This document shows positions 16,926 through 25,787 of a stretch of DNA of 64,000 nucleotides, in pieces. The DNA is from Enterococcus_G camelliae (GTDB taxonomy: Bacteria > Bacillota > Bacilli > Lactobacillales > Enterococcaceae): assembly GCF_042685105.1 (NCBI RefSeq), contig NZ_JBHUMO010000039.1, positions 1-64,000 of the forward strand, in the 5' to 3' direction. Under the pieces are notes generated by a model. The model worked only from the letters and a program-made list of their open reading frames with translations, made no database searches and was not told where the DNA came from. A program made the position numbers and the translations under genes. Every line of letters begins with the position of its first letter. Positions within the stretch are counted from its first letter, which is position 1.

Positions 16926-16980
16926 AATGGCAACGTGATAATTTCATGTATTATTGAAATTATCACGTTGTCATTTTTTT
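16926..16980 (+). terminator. Terminator of the AIM24-family gene
   Basis: The 21-base arms, with CAACGTGATAATTTCA and its inverse, enclose an 8-base loop, and seven T follow. Confidence 0.92.
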
Positions 16981-17032
16981 ATGTATGGCTAAGTTCATTA
17001 GAAAATTGGTAAGAAAGCATCATGAAAATGTT

Positions 17033-17082
17033 ATCGAAAAAAAAGGGGAGTGTGACAAAAGTCTGTCACTTTCCCTTTAAAA
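17033..17082 (-). terminator. Terminator for the minus-strand fragment
   Basis: AAAGGGGAGTGTGACA and TGTCACTTTCCCTTT form a stem. On the minus strand it ends in eight T, so it serves the truncated gene at 17171-17346. Confidence 0.7.
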
Positions 17083-17170
17083 TGAACAAGCGGTTTTTTT
17101 AAAGAAATTCTTTCGACTATAAGTCAGAATTCATTAAAAATTTGAGGAATAAATTTCGGAATATCTGAAC

Positions 17171-17346
17171 TTATTGCTCAGAGATAATCACTTTTGTCAA
17201 CCCCTTCTTTTCATCTATCCTTACTGTTTTTTGTTCGTATGTGTAAACTGGATTTGAGTCAATATCTTGGATATATTTTAGTAGAGACTGTTCCGTCATT
17301 TTTTCTTGTGCCAACTCTTCAAACTCCTGTGGGGTTAGATAGTGAA
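17171..17346 (-). pseudogene. C-terminal fragment of an unidentified gene, cut by IS30 sequence
   Basis: About 57 codons (TPQEFEELAQEKMTEQSLL and VYTYEQKTVRIDEKKGLT) end at a normal stop and terminator. At 17347 the sequence switches abruptly to the interior of an IS30 transposase gene, so the 5' part is gone. Because the join is inside the IS and not at its end, deletion or a misassembled contig edge are both possible. The family is not recognised. Confidence 0.5.
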
Positions 17347-17669
17347 TCGAGCTATAGATATTGAAAATCGTTTGAACCAATGGATGCAATCTGTACCTAA
17401 GCATCTATTCAAATCAATGAATTTGATTGTGGAAAGGAATTTTCAAATTGGAAATCAATCAGTAATATCAATGATATTGATATCTATTTTGCAGATCCTG
17501 GTACACCATCACAAAGAGGGTTAAATGAAAACTCTAATGGTTTATTACGTAAAGATGGTTTACCAAAGCAAATGGATTTCAACGAAGTTGATGAATCTTT
17601 TATCCAATCTATTGCATCGAAAAGAAATAATATCCCTCGAAAATCATTAAACTATAAAACACCAATAGA
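17347..17669 (+). pseudogene. Partial second copy of the 23.8-kb IS30 transposase
   Basis: This stretch is nearly identical to 24409-24729 inside the complete IS30 transposase. It starts and stops inside the gene: the 5' half is missing and the 3' end runs into ten N. Around 17420 a small deletion (ATGAATTTG against ATGACTTTTG) shifts the frame. It is either a truncated copy or the collapsed edge of a contig. Confidence 0.85.
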
Positions 17670-17679
17670 NNNNNNNNNN
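17670..17679. other. Assembly gap (10 N)
   Basis: Ten N join the IS30 fragment to the sequence after the aldolase operon; true length and linkage are unknown. Confidence 0.95.
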
Positions 17680-17697
17680 AAATAGTTACCTCTCTTT

Positions 17698-18426
17698 CTA
17701 CTCTTCTATAGAAAACCCTAAGGACTCAATATCTTTTTGAAAACCTCTCACAGTATCAAGAGAGACAGAAATAGCACTTTTCTCATTAGTGTTTAACTTA
17801 TCTATCAATTCAGGAGGAACAGTAATTATATCACAGCCTAATTCTTTAGCCTGTTTAATATTATATAATTCTCTAGTAGAGGCCCAAAGTAGCTTTGTAT
17901 TTTTTTTCTTCTCGCAGATTTTTTTACTCTGCTTCACAAATTCTCCAGTTTCTATACCTACATCATTTAAACGACCTACAAAAATGGATACATAGTTCTC
18001 AGTATTTAACCCAAATGAATCTACAGCTTCTTCAACTTGTGATATTGTCGTAACAGCCGTAATATTCAGTTTAATTTCTTCAGATGATAATTCTTCAATA
18101 ATCTTAGCATTACTAGTTCCATGTATACTAATAATTGGTATTTTAACAAAAACATTTCTCCCTAAATTTGTTAAAATATGCGCCTCTCTTTTTATGTCAT
18201 TAACATCATCCCCAAATACTTCAAATGAAATAGATAAATTGGGAAATATATCTACCGCTTCTTTTGCAAATTTTAAGTAATCAGTCACACCGGCCTTTTT
18301 CATTAAGGATGGATTTGTCGTAAAACCATTAACCAATCCAGTTTCATAGCTTTGTTTCATTTTTTTTAAATCAGCACCATCAGAAAAAATTGAAATATTA
18401 GAAAACCAGTTTCTACTATTGATCAT
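17698..18426 (-). CDS. Transaldolase/fructose-6-phosphate aldolase-like protein
   Basis: A 242-residue class I aldolase of the small transaldolase family. TTNPSLMKKAG is near residue 36 and the Schiff-base lysine is K95 in NVFVKIP; LLWASTRE follows later. The ATG at 18426 is preferred; it overlaps the end of the KDPG-type aldolase gene by 11 bases, so it is coupled to it. It is the last gene of the PTS operon. It is clearly paralogous to the aldolase at 55.5 kb. It probably cleaves or transfers a three-carbon unit of a sugar phosphate made from the PTS substrate; the exact substrate is unknown. Confidence 0.85.
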   Translation of the reverse strand: MINSRNWFSNISIFSDGADLKKMKQSYETGLVNGFTTNPSLMKKAGVTDYLKFAKEAVDIFPNLSISFEVFGDDVNDIKREAHILTNLGRNVFVKIPIISIHGTSNAKIIEELSSEEIKLNITAVTTISQVEEAVDSFGLNTENYVSIFVGRLNDVGIETGEFVKQSKKICEKKKNTKLLWASTRELYNIKQAKELGCDIITVPPELIDKLNTNEKSAISVSLDTVRGFQKDIESLGFSIEE

Positions 18427-19087
18427 TCTTAACACTTCTTCCGTTAACAATTTCTGTCAAAATATTGGCATGTTCCTCCAAAGTATCAAATTTACCTTCT
18501 GATACTAATTTTTTATCAGTTAAATAGCCACTAATGCCCACACCTACAGCTCCTGCATCCAGAAAATCACCTATATTGTCATTTGTTATTCCTGCTGTTG
18601 CAATTAATGGAACATGGTTTATTGGAGCCTTCACATCTTTAAAGTAGTTTAATCCCATTGTTTTTGCAGGAAATAGCTTTACAAAATCCGCACCCGCATA
18701 ATGAGCTTGTAATATTTCCGTAGGTGTCATTGCACCCGGAATAGAAACCATGTTTAAATCATGAGTTTTCCAAATGATTTCTTTATCAGTATTTGGTGAT
18801 ATAATAAATTCTGCTCCAGCACTTTGAGCAGCATATATTTGAGGAATAGTGATGACTGTTCCAGCTCCAAATTTCATTTTATCTTTAAAATGATTTCTAA
18901 GCATTCGAATTGCATTTTTTGTTTCTTCCAAATTATTTGAATTACTCTGATCGAACGTAACCTCCATTAATTTCACACCTCCTTTATAGAGTGACTGAGC
19001 TAGTTTTTTTAAGTCTTCTCCATAAATTCCTCGGCAAATAGCAATAATCTTGTGTTCTAGAATAAAATTTTTTGCATCTGAAGTCAT
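18416..19087 (-). CDS. KDPG/KHG-type aldolase
   Basis: A 223-residue class I aldolase of the 2-keto-3-deoxy-6-phosphogluconate family. Conserved elements are R19 (IAICRG), E42 (LMEVTFD), GAGTV near 75 and the Schiff-base lysine K137 in ADFVKLFPA. It splits a 2-keto-3-deoxy acid phosphate into pyruvate and an aldehyde phosphate. It is embedded in a fructose-type PTS operon rather than beside a KDG kinase and dehydratase, which suggests the PTS delivers a phosphorylated sugar or sugar acid that ends in such a keto-deoxy compound. A substrate other than KDPG is likely. Confidence 0.85.
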   Translation of the reverse strand: MTSDAKNFILEHKIIAICRGIYGEDLKKLAQSLYKGGVKLMEVTFDQSNSNNLEETKNAIRMLRNHFKDKMKFGAGTVITIPQIYAAQSAGAEFIISPNTDKEIIWKTHDLNMVSIPGAMTPTEILQAHYAGADFVKLFPAKTMGLNYFKDVKAPINHVPLIATAGITNDNIGDFLDAGAVGVGISGYLTDKKLVSEGKFDTLEEHANILTEIVNGRSVKNDQ

Positions 19088-19102
19088 GTTAATCTTTCCT
19101 TT

Positions 19103-20155
19103 CTAAAGAACAGCTAATTCTTCTTTTTTTGGCTTAAGAAGGCCTAATAGGCATGCAGTAACAAGAGCTCCTGCAAGAATCCCTGTAATAAACCATAATT
19201 TGTTTGTCACAACCGGAAGAACAATAAATCCTCCGTGAGGTACGTAGCATTTAACCTTTCCAATAGCACCAATAATCGTACCAACAGCAGTACCAATCAT
19301 ACATGAAGGCAAAACACGTTTAATATCAGAAACAACAAATGGGATTGCTCCTTCAGTAATTCCTATACAACCCATGATTCCCGCAGCCATCGCAGCATTT
19401 CTATCACCCTGATCAAATTTATTTTTAAATAACACAGTAGCTAGAAATATTCCTAAAGGTGGAATAGCCACAGCAATTCTAAACATACCATTTGGTTCGT
19501 ATATTCCTTCATTCATAAGTGCTAGAGTGAACATCGATACAGATTTTGTAACAGGACCTCCCATATCAAACTCACCAAAAAGTCCGATAAATAAGGCCAA
19601 TAATATTGAGCTAGTTCCATTTAACGAACGCATAACACTAGTAAGCCCTTGCATTAAAAATGCTAATGGCGTCGCCACAACATAAATATAAAATAATCCA
19701 ATTACAAATACTGAAATGGATGGAATTACTAGGATGGGAAGAATAGCTTTGATTTCCTTACGAACTCTCCATGACTTCATCCAACGAACCATATAGCCAG
19801 ACAATAGTCCAACAACCATTGCGCCAAGAAATCCGGATTTTACTTGAGAATCGCCTAATGGATTGTTAGCTATATAAGATAAAACCATGCCAGGTACCAA
19901 TCCTGGTTTTCCAGCTATAGAATAGGCAATATATCCACCAAGAATAGGAATCATCATTGCAAATCCTGCAGAACCTAACGCATTAATATTTTTCATAAAT
20001 TCATTAGTTACTTTTACACCTGTGTCACTCTTCTCTCCTGTAGCTAATGAAATCGCCAACATAATACCGCCAGCCACAACAGCAGGCATCATAAACGACA
20101 CACCACTTAAAAGTGCCTTTTGAATTTCTTTAAGTGTTTGTTTGCCTTTAGTCAT
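19103..20155 (-). CDS. PTS fructose-type EIIC component
   Basis: A 350-residue membrane transporter with eight to ten hydrophobic segments. Motifs of the fructose-family EIIC are visible: SGVSFMMPAVVAGG near the N-terminus, GEFDMGGPVTKS in the middle, and GCIGITEGAIPF near the substrate site. EIIA and EIIB are separate genes directly upstream. It moves the sugar across the membrane while EIIB phosphorylates it. The real substrate need not be fructose. Confidence 0.9.
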   Translation of the reverse strand: MTKGKQTLKEIQKALLSGVSFMMPAVVAGGIMLAISLATGEKSDTGVKVTNEFMKNINALGSAGFAMMIPILGGYIAYSIAGKPGLVPGMVLSYIANNPLGDSQVKSGFLGAMVVGLLSGYMVRWMKSWRVRKEIKAILPILVIPSISVFVIGLFYIYVVATPLAFLMQGLTSVMRSLNGTSSILLALFIGLFGEFDMGGPVTKSVSMFTLALMNEGIYEPNGMFRIAVAIPPLGIFLATVLFKNKFDQGDRNAAMAAGIMGCIGITEGAIPFVVSDIKRVLPSCMIGTAVGTIIGAIGKVKCYVPHGGFIVLPVVTNKLWFITGILAGALVTACLLGLLKPKKEELAVL

Positions 20156-20167
20156 TCTAATTTCTCC

Positions 20168-20488
20168 TTAATCTGCATTTTTACTAATCAAACGAATAGC
20201 TTCATCAATAACTAAATTAGGATGTGCTATTGATTCATTCACGTCAGCATTATAAATTAGTTTTTCTTCAAATCTTTCTTCACCCTCAATCATGACAGCA
20301 ATCGCCAAAATTACTACATCAGCCTCGTCTATTTCTTCTTGTGTTAATTCATTTTCAATTCCAATGCTGCCTTGAGTTTCAATTTTTATCTCAATGCCTC
20401 TTTTCTTACCCTCATTTTCTAACAATTCTTGTGCCATATAAGTATGGGCAATTCCAGTTGGACATGCAGTAACCCCTACAATTTTCAT
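20168..20488 (-). CDS. PTS fructose-type EIIB component
   Basis: A 106-residue cytoplasmic phosphocarrier. The phosphorylated cysteine is C9 in the family motif TACPTGIAHTYMAQ. It takes phosphate from EIIA and passes it to the sugar bound by EIIC. The start overlaps the EIIA stop by four bases, and a ribosome site is present inside EIIA. Confidence 0.93.
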   Translation of the reverse strand: MKIVGVTACPTGIAHTYMAQELLENEGKKRGIEIKIETQGSIGIENELTQEEIDEADVVILAIAVMIEGEERFEEKLIYNADVNESIAHPNLVIDEAIRLISKNAD

Positions 20489-20958
20489 TGATCTATCCCT
20501 CTTTCCACATTAAGTTCTATTTCTCTTAAAAGCTCGAATGCTTCATCAGTTGAAGCATTAGTAAGTTTTTCTTTAAAGGATTCATTCAAAATTTTTTTAC
20601 TGATGCTAGCTAAAATTTTTAGATGAAGTTTTTGAGATTTCTCTTCTGGAACTCCTATTAGAAAAATAAGGTCTACTAAATCATCTCTATTGTCATTATT
20701 ATCCCAATGTATTTTTTGACTGGTTCTTAAAAAAGCTATGAAGGGTTTCATAACGCTTTCACTTTTCCCGTGTGGAATACTTACATGGTAACCCACCGCA
20801 GTGGAAAAAATCTTTTCTCTATCCTCTACCGCTTTAACATAGCTTGATATATCATTTATTAAATTTTCTTCAAATGCTTTTTTCGCTAAGAATTCTAGTA
20901 TTTGTTCTTTCGATATTAGATCACTATTTGTAAAAACTAAATTTTTATTTACTAACAT
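20485..20958 (-). CDS. PTS fructose/mannitol-type EIIA component
   Basis: A 157-residue phosphocarrier; the active histidine is H63 in HVSIPHGKSE. The ATG at 20958 is chosen because GGGAGG lies eight bases upstream; a GTG three codons earlier is closer to the ribosome site. It accepts phosphate from HPr and feeds the EIIB encoded next. Confidence 0.92.
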   Translation of the reverse strand: MLVNKNLVFTNSDLISKEQILEFLAKKAFEENLINDISSYVKAVEDREKIFSTAVGYHVSIPHGKSESVMKPFIAFLRTSQKIHWDNNDNRDDLVDLIFLIGVPEEKSQKLHLKILASISKKILNESFKEKLTNASTDEAFELLREIELNVERGIDQ

Positions 20959-20985
20959 TAGTAACACCTCCCCTGGCTCTTTATC

Positions 20986-21432
20986 TCAATTCTTGTTTAT
21001 AAAATAATCATAAAGATTATCATATTCAACACTACTTATTTCATTTTTTATTGTTTCATAAGCTAATCTTTTAGAAAATTTTTTTATTGTCTCAAATTCA
21101 TCTACATTATTTCTAAGGCAATAAACGATTACTATCTTTACAAAATTTTCTTCATCATCCCACTCTAGAAAAGGTTCTTTTAAAAAACAAATATAGATTT
21201 GTGATTTCTCAATTTCAGAAGATATCATATGTGCTAAAGCCATTTGCTTCCCAATATAAGTTGAACCCATCTTTTCGCGATTTAATAGTGTTAAAACAAA
21301 ACGAGCTTTTTTACTCTCATCATATCTATCAAAAAAATGATTTATAAAGTCAATAAATAAGAATTCCTTGCTTTCATATGTTTTGGATAATTTTATTAAA
21401 TTACTTCTCTTTAGTAGATCTTGTATTCTCAT
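20986..21432 (-). CDS. EIIA-like domain protein, probably the detached C-terminal domain of the regulator
   Basis: A 148-residue EIIA type 2 domain with the likely phosphohistidine H68 in MALAHMISSE. Its first 32 bases overlap the end of the PRD regulator gene in another frame. Regulators of the MtlR/ManR/LicR type normally carry this domain fused after the EIIB-like domain, and here the two are in different frames. Either the fusion has been split by a frameshift, or the two are separate coupled genes. It probably controls regulator activity by HPr-dependent phosphorylation. Confidence 0.75.
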   Translation of the reverse strand: MRIQDLLKRSNLIKLSKTYESKEFLFIDFINHFFDRYDESKKARFVLTLLNREKMGSTYIGKQMALAHMISSEIEKSQIYICFLKEPFLEWDDEENFVKIVIVYCLRNNVDEFETIKKFSKRLAYETIKNEISSVEYDNLYDYFINKN

Positions 21433-22903
21433 TTTGCAGACTCCTTAAAGAATTTCTTAATCTTTCTTGATCTTTTTCATTAAATACTGAACTCACGAGA
21501 AGTACCTTTGGCATAAAATTATCTGTAAAAATATTCACGGTAGAAATTACTAAATCGATTTTTTTTGAAAAATTTTTTAATTTTTCTTTCACATTGGTAC
21601 TAGCTACTACATCAACAATATCCAATTCTGGAAAAATTTTTTGAATCTTTACTTTTAACAATTCCGAAGTTCCTACACCTGTTGTACACACAATTAAAAT
21701 ACTGATTTTCGCAGAATACTTTTCAAGATATTCCGCAAAATATAATGTCATAAATCCAACTTCATCATCAGAAATCGAGCTCAAATTGTATTCAAATTCA
21801 ATTTTTTTAGATACCTCTTTTAATTTCAAAAAAATCGATGGATATTCTCCTTCAATATCTATTAGAAGATTGTTCTTGACTTTAAAATTATTTTTTAATC
21901 TATTTAGCATTGGCTTAACATGTCGCAATAAATTCCCATACAAGCTTTGATCAACATTTTTTTGTGGTTTATTATCAAAAAAAAGCTGAATAAAACGCTG
22001 GGTAATAAGTTTAACATCATCAGTGAATTGTTGTTGATTTTTTTTATTCTGAAAAGATATTCTTGAAGACAATAAATACTGGAATAAATAATAGGCTTCT
22101 TCCTCAGGTAGATTCTTATTTACGTACTTTTTTATTGAATAAACAAAAAGGTTTGCCACCTGAAAAATTTCTTCATTTTCTACAATTAACTTTTCTATTT
22201 CATGGCTATGAACAACACCTTCATCAATAATTTGATTATTTCTTATTCGTTCAATCAATATGCATATATGCGTAAAAAGATTTATATTATAAGGATAAGA
22301 AATCAAAAAACCAAGTTTAGATTCCATTTTATCGATTAATTCTAAAGAAAAGTTTACATCAAATTGATTAAACTCACCGCAAATACTATTGATATCATTT
22401 AAATCAATGATTTTATATTTATCATATAAATCTAACAGAGCTCTCCTAATATCCTCCTCTTCCCCATTAATTCCAATTTTTTTCTCTCTTCTTACTAATT
22501 TAATGTCATATGAATTTAACCACTTTTCTATAAATTGCTCGTCATTATAAATTACCGAATCGCTGACAAAAAACCTTCCAAATAATTCTTGTTCGCTTAT
22601 TGTTTTTGGAGACTGAATTAACAATTGAATCAAAGTATAATTTCTTCTCCCTAGTGGGGAGTAGTTTATATTTAAATTATGGTTATGGATAAAATTTTTA
22701 ATGAATAAATCATAATCTACTCTATATCCTTTTCCTCGTTCACTTATTATCATTAAATCTGGGTACGTTTGTTCATTAATCCTTGTGATTAATCTATATA
22801 CAGTTTTTTTTGAAACTAAAAGCTTCTCTGACAGATCCTTAGATGTCAAATAGCTCTCTGCTTTAGAAAGTATCTCTAGCAATCTTTGTGGAGCGTTGTT
22901 CAT
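21401..22903 (-). CDS. PRD-containing transcriptional regulator (MtlR/ManR type)
   Basis: A 500-residue regulator of the PTS operon. It begins with a helix-turn-helix (SKDLSEKLLVSKKTVYRLI) and a second DNA-binding region. Two PRD domains follow (about 170-385), then an EIIB-like domain with ILIVCTTGVGTSELLK near residue 400. The EIIA domain expected at the C-terminus is encoded by the next, overlapping gene. The ATG at 22903 follows GGAGGTGA; codons further upstream do not fit the family. It is transcribed with the PTS and aldolase genes and probably activates them when the substrate is being taken up. Confidence 0.88.
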   Translation of the reverse strand: MNNAPQRLLEILSKAESYLTSKDLSEKLLVSKKTVYRLITRINEQTYPDLMIISERGKGYRVDYDLFIKNFIHNHNLNINYSPLGRRNYTLIQLLIQSPKTISEQELFGRFFVSDSVIYNDEQFIEKWLNSYDIKLVRREKKIGINGEEEDIRRALLDLYDKYKIIDLNDINSICGEFNQFDVNFSLELIDKMESKLGFLISYPYNINLFTHICILIERIRNNQIIDEGVVHSHEIEKLIVENEEIFQVANLFVYSIKKYVNKNLPEEEAYYLFQYLLSSRISFQNKKNQQQFTDDVKLITQRFIQLFFDNKPQKNVDQSLYGNLLRHVKPMLNRLKNNFKVKNNLLIDIEGEYPSIFLKLKEVSKKIEFEYNLSSISDDEVGFMTLYFAEYLEKYSAKISILIVCTTGVGTSELLKVKIQKIFPELDIVDVVASTNVKEKLKNFSKKIDLVISTVNIFTDNFMPKVLLVSSVFNEKDQERLRNSLRSLQNENTRSTKEK

Positions 22904-22945
22904 TATCTCACCTCCCTCGTTTGATTTAATAATAAACCAAAGAAA

Positions 22946-22959
22946 AGAAAACGCTTTTA
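22946..22959 (-). promoter_or_regulatory. Candidate cre site upstream of the PTS/aldolase operon
   Basis: AGAAAACGCTTTTA matches 12 of 14 positions of the CcpA consensus TGWAANCGNTNWCA and lies 43 bases before the regulator gene, as expected for catabolite repression of an alternative sugar operon. Confidence 0.55.
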
Positions 22960-23322
22960 TAAATATGTCCTTTGTAATGGTCAATTTGATAATCATGAAT
23001 AGTTTTACTTTGAAAGAAAATCATACACAAAATTGAAATCATTTTTTGATTGTTTGATTTGCTATAAAAATTTTTAAGGGAACACCTTGATAATGATTTC
23101 TAAGATATTTGTGTGATGAATTAACAGTCAGCTAAAGGCATTGCAATGCACAAATTGATAAATACTTTGCTACCCTCAGCAGATTCCAAATTACTAGTAA
23201 CAATCACCCTTTATTTAGTACCAATTCCTTTTAAGTTAAACGTAAGCATCAAATAGTGAAATATTAAGCCTAATTTATTTACCACGTTAAATAGCCTAAA
23301 TTTCATATTTTTTGACTTTAGG
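22960..23322. other. Non-coding AT-rich stretch
   Basis: This stretch should hold the promoter of the PTS operon. No convincing gene, RNA or terminator is seen; the right half leads into IS remnants. Confidence 0.4.
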
Positions 23323-23490
23323 CTACTTATAACGGCAATTTTTCGCTACTTGATTAGACCAAGACAAAAAACAAACTTCACGTACATGTTCATTTAATAC
23401 AGAAAAATTCGGAATTTCTGTAAACAGGTAATTAAAATTGTTTCGAATATTCAACTGATTAAGCTCCGCTATTTTTAGAATTATTAAAAA
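23323..23490 (-). pseudogene. IS66-family transposase (TnpC) C-terminal fragment
   Basis: The minus strand encodes FNYLFTEIPNFSVLNE followed by FLSWSNQVAKNC, the pattern of the last 50 residues of IS66 TnpC. The rest of the gene is absent, and sequence of an IS3 end follows on the right. Confidence 0.5.
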
Positions 23491-23504
23491 GACACCACTT
23501 GTGT

Positions 23505-23695
23505 TTATGGCAAAAGTACACACACGGATGGCGCGGATATTTTTCTGGACTTTTTTAACAAGTATAACCATGCATTTTACGATACTCAAGGAGACTCAAT
23601 CCTCCTAAAGTTAACTTAATTCGATGATTATTATACCAATGGATAGCATAATCTAGATAGTTTATAAACTGATTGATTGCTGTTTTTTTTAATCA
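23505..23695 (-). pseudogene. IS3-family (IS150-like) right-end remnant
   Basis: Read on the minus strand, the last 45 codons of an OrfB transposase are visible (HWYNNHRIKLTLGGLS and then LLEYRKMHG), a stop, and the terminal repeat CCGTGTGTGTACTTTTGCC. It is a diverged relative of the IS3 element at 33.3-35.8 kb, with the same codon pattern at 35.6-35.7 kb. Confidence 0.65.
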
Positions 23696-23730
23696 TGTTG
23701 GAAAAAAACTTCATTTTTTAAGCGTCGCCG

Positions 23731-24782
23731 ATTGTAAAATTAAGCTAGACAAATAAAAAAGTCATTTGTGCTACACTCAAGATAGTTCCCGCAAAAGAAT
23801 TATAAGGAGTGAAGACAAATGACCTATACCCATCTTACATCAAATGAACTTGCAATGATAGAGGCGTATTATAATAATCATCAATCTGTAGCCAAAACCG
23901 CAGTACTATTGAATAGATCTAGACAAACGATTCATAAAGTTTACCAATTTTTCAAAACAGGGCACAATGCTCTAGATTATTTCAATCAATACAAGAAGAA
24001 TAAAACTCGCTGTGGCAGACGTCCTATTGTCTTATCAGATGAACAAACAGAATATATTCAAAAGAGGGTTGTTCAAGGTTGGACACCTGATGTGATTGTT
24101 GGCCGTGCAGAGTTTTCTATTTCTTGTTCTATGCGTACACTTTATCGTATGTTTAAACAAGGCGTATTTGAAGTGACTCACCTACCTATGAAAGGAAAAC
24201 GTAAAGCCAACGGACACAAAGAAACTCGGGGAAAACAATCTTTTCGTCGATCACTTCGTGACAGAGGAAATGATTATTCTAAATTCAATCAAGAATTTGG
24301 CCACCTTGAAGGGGATACTATTGTGGGTAAAAAGCACAAAAGTGCTGTTATTACTCTCATTGAGCGATTATCTAAAGTAATCATCACTCTTCAGCCAGAA
24401 GGCAGACGAGCTATAGATATTGAAAATCGTTTGAACCAATGGATGCAATCTGTACCTAAGCATCTATTCAAATCAATGACTTTTGATTGTGGAAAGGAAT
24501 TTTCAAATTGGAAATCAATCAGTAATATCAATGATATTGATATCTATTTTGCAGATCCTGGTACACCATCACAAAGAGGGTTAAATGAAAACTCTAATGG
24601 TTTATTACGTAAAGATGGTTTACCCAAGCAAATGGATTTCAACGAAGTTGATGAATCTTTTATCCAATCTATTGCATCGAAAAGAAATAATATCCCTCGA
24701 AAATCATTAAACTATAAAACACCAATAGAAGTATTCTTGAGTCACATATGCAAAGAGGAATTGTCTAACTTAATTTGACAAT
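23731..24782 (+). mobile_element. Complete IS30-family insertion sequence
   Basis: Terminal inverted repeats are ATTGTAAAATTAAGCTAGAC at the left (23731-23752) and their inverse at the right (24761-24782), with two mismatches in 22. The element holds one transposase gene. AAAAAAACTTCA occurs just outside both ends (about 23703 and 24789), too far out and too long for a normal 2-3 base duplication. A partial copy lies at 17347. Confidence 0.85.
23819..24778 (+). CDS. IS30-family transposase
   Basis: A full-length 319-residue transposase. An N-terminal helix-turn-helix (SVAKTAVLLNRSRQTIHKVY) precedes the DDE core: GHLEGDTIVGKK with the first Asp, FDCGKEFSNW with the second, and GLNENSNGLLRK with the Glu. 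The ribosome site AAGGAG lies before the ATG. The gene ends three bases inside the right terminal repeat. The frame is intact, so the element could be active. Confidence 0.93.
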   Translation: MTYTHLTSNELAMIEAYYNNHQSVAKTAVLLNRSRQTIHKVYQFFKTGHNALDYFNQYKKNKTRCGRRPIVLSDEQTEYIQKRVVQGWTPDVIVGRAEFSISCSMRTLYRMFKQGVFEVTHLPMKGKRKANGHKETRGKQSFRRSLRDRGNDYSKFNQEFGHLEGDTIVGKKHKSAVITLIERLSKVIITLQPEGRRAIDIENRLNQWMQSVPKHLFKSMTFDCGKEFSNWKSISNINDIDIYFADPGTPSQRGLNENSNGLLRKDGLPKQMDFNEVDESFIQSIASKRNNIPRKSLNYKTPIEVFLSHICKEELSNLI

Positions 24783-25287
24783 TAATACGTCAAAAAAAAC
24801 TTCACAATCGGAATTACCCGGTGAACAACCATTTTTTGACATGGAACGGGACAAAATTTCTTCGTTCATTCCCCCTTTTTTCCATATCTCCCAAAGTATT
24901 TTCTCATCATTCCAACAAACATTTCCATTTTTATTCTATACCATTACAAGAACACATCCTCAGCTAATTTGGTACAAGACACTCGCTATTTTGCTTTTTC
25001 ATTGCACCAAAAACCTGCAGTTTCTTTTCTAATTTTCCACATTTTATGATTTCAAGAACATTTAACTCTCTAATACTGTCCTTATCTATTGAAATCGATT
25101 TTTTAAACGCAAAAAAATACACGATTTTTATCCAAAATAGATAAAAAAACGTGCACTTTTTCAGTTCTATAATATTTGGTGTTGCTACTCAAGCTGAGTA
25201 GTGGCGCCAAATATTTTTTTATAACAAAAAGACATCTGGTTGTCCTATAATTAAATCGGCAAAAAAAAATCATAGGAGGATAACCAA
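24783..25287. other. Non-coding stretch between IS30 and ISL3
   Basis: No supported gene. It includes the right flank of the IS30 element and a strong terminator-like hairpin at 25171-25220. A short open frame from 24775 reads through the IS end and has no ribosome site. Confidence 0.4.
25171..25220 (+). terminator. Strong hairpin with T-run before the ISL3 element
   Basis: AATATTTGGTGTTGCTACT pairs with AGTAGTGGCGCCAAATATT around CAAGCTG, followed by seven T. It may shield the ISL3 transposase from outside transcription. Confidence 0.7.
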
Positions 25288-25629
25288 ATGTCCATAACTA
25301 AGAATATCAAATGTACGGATGAAAAGACAAGTCATTCTATCAAACAAATCTTGAATATCAAAGATTCCCATATTACCTTTTCGAAAGATGCCATTAGTAA
25401 AGAGCGCGTTCATGGCCGTATGGCCAATGTATTTACCGGCTTATTAACCGGAGAAGCGCATCGTTGTGAATGTTGTGGATTTGATTCTGTCATCCGTCAT
25501 GCTTATCATGATAGTTGGATTCAGCTGCTTCCGTATCAAGAAGTACCAACTTATCTACACCTGTACAAACAGCGTTTTCGTTGTACTCAGTGCCATCATA
25601 CGTTTTCTGCCAAAACCTATTATGTAGCG

Positions 25630-25711
25630 NNNNNNNNNNNNNNNNNNNNNNNNNNNNNNNNNNNNNNNNNNNNNNNNNNNNNNNNNNNNNNNNNNNNNNN
25701 NNNNNNNNNNN
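25630..25711. other. Assembly gap (82 N)
   Basis: A run of N inside the ISL3 transposase; sized, so probably estimated from read pairs. Confidence 0.95.
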
Positions 25712-25787
25712 TGTATTTTGCAAGGCTTTTATACATAAAATTGCAGAGAAAAACTACACAGCGCTGCATCCTGAAATGATTCTTTGA

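Noticed and set aside
20485..22903. Two EIIA genes taken as duplicates of one transporter part
   Set aside because: The one at 20986-21432 directly overlaps the regulator and resembles the regulator's own EIIA domain, so it is treated as regulatory.
24775..25032. An 85-codon open frame after the IS30 transposase
   Set aside because: It starts at the transposase stop, reads through the IS end, and has no ribosome site or family similarity.
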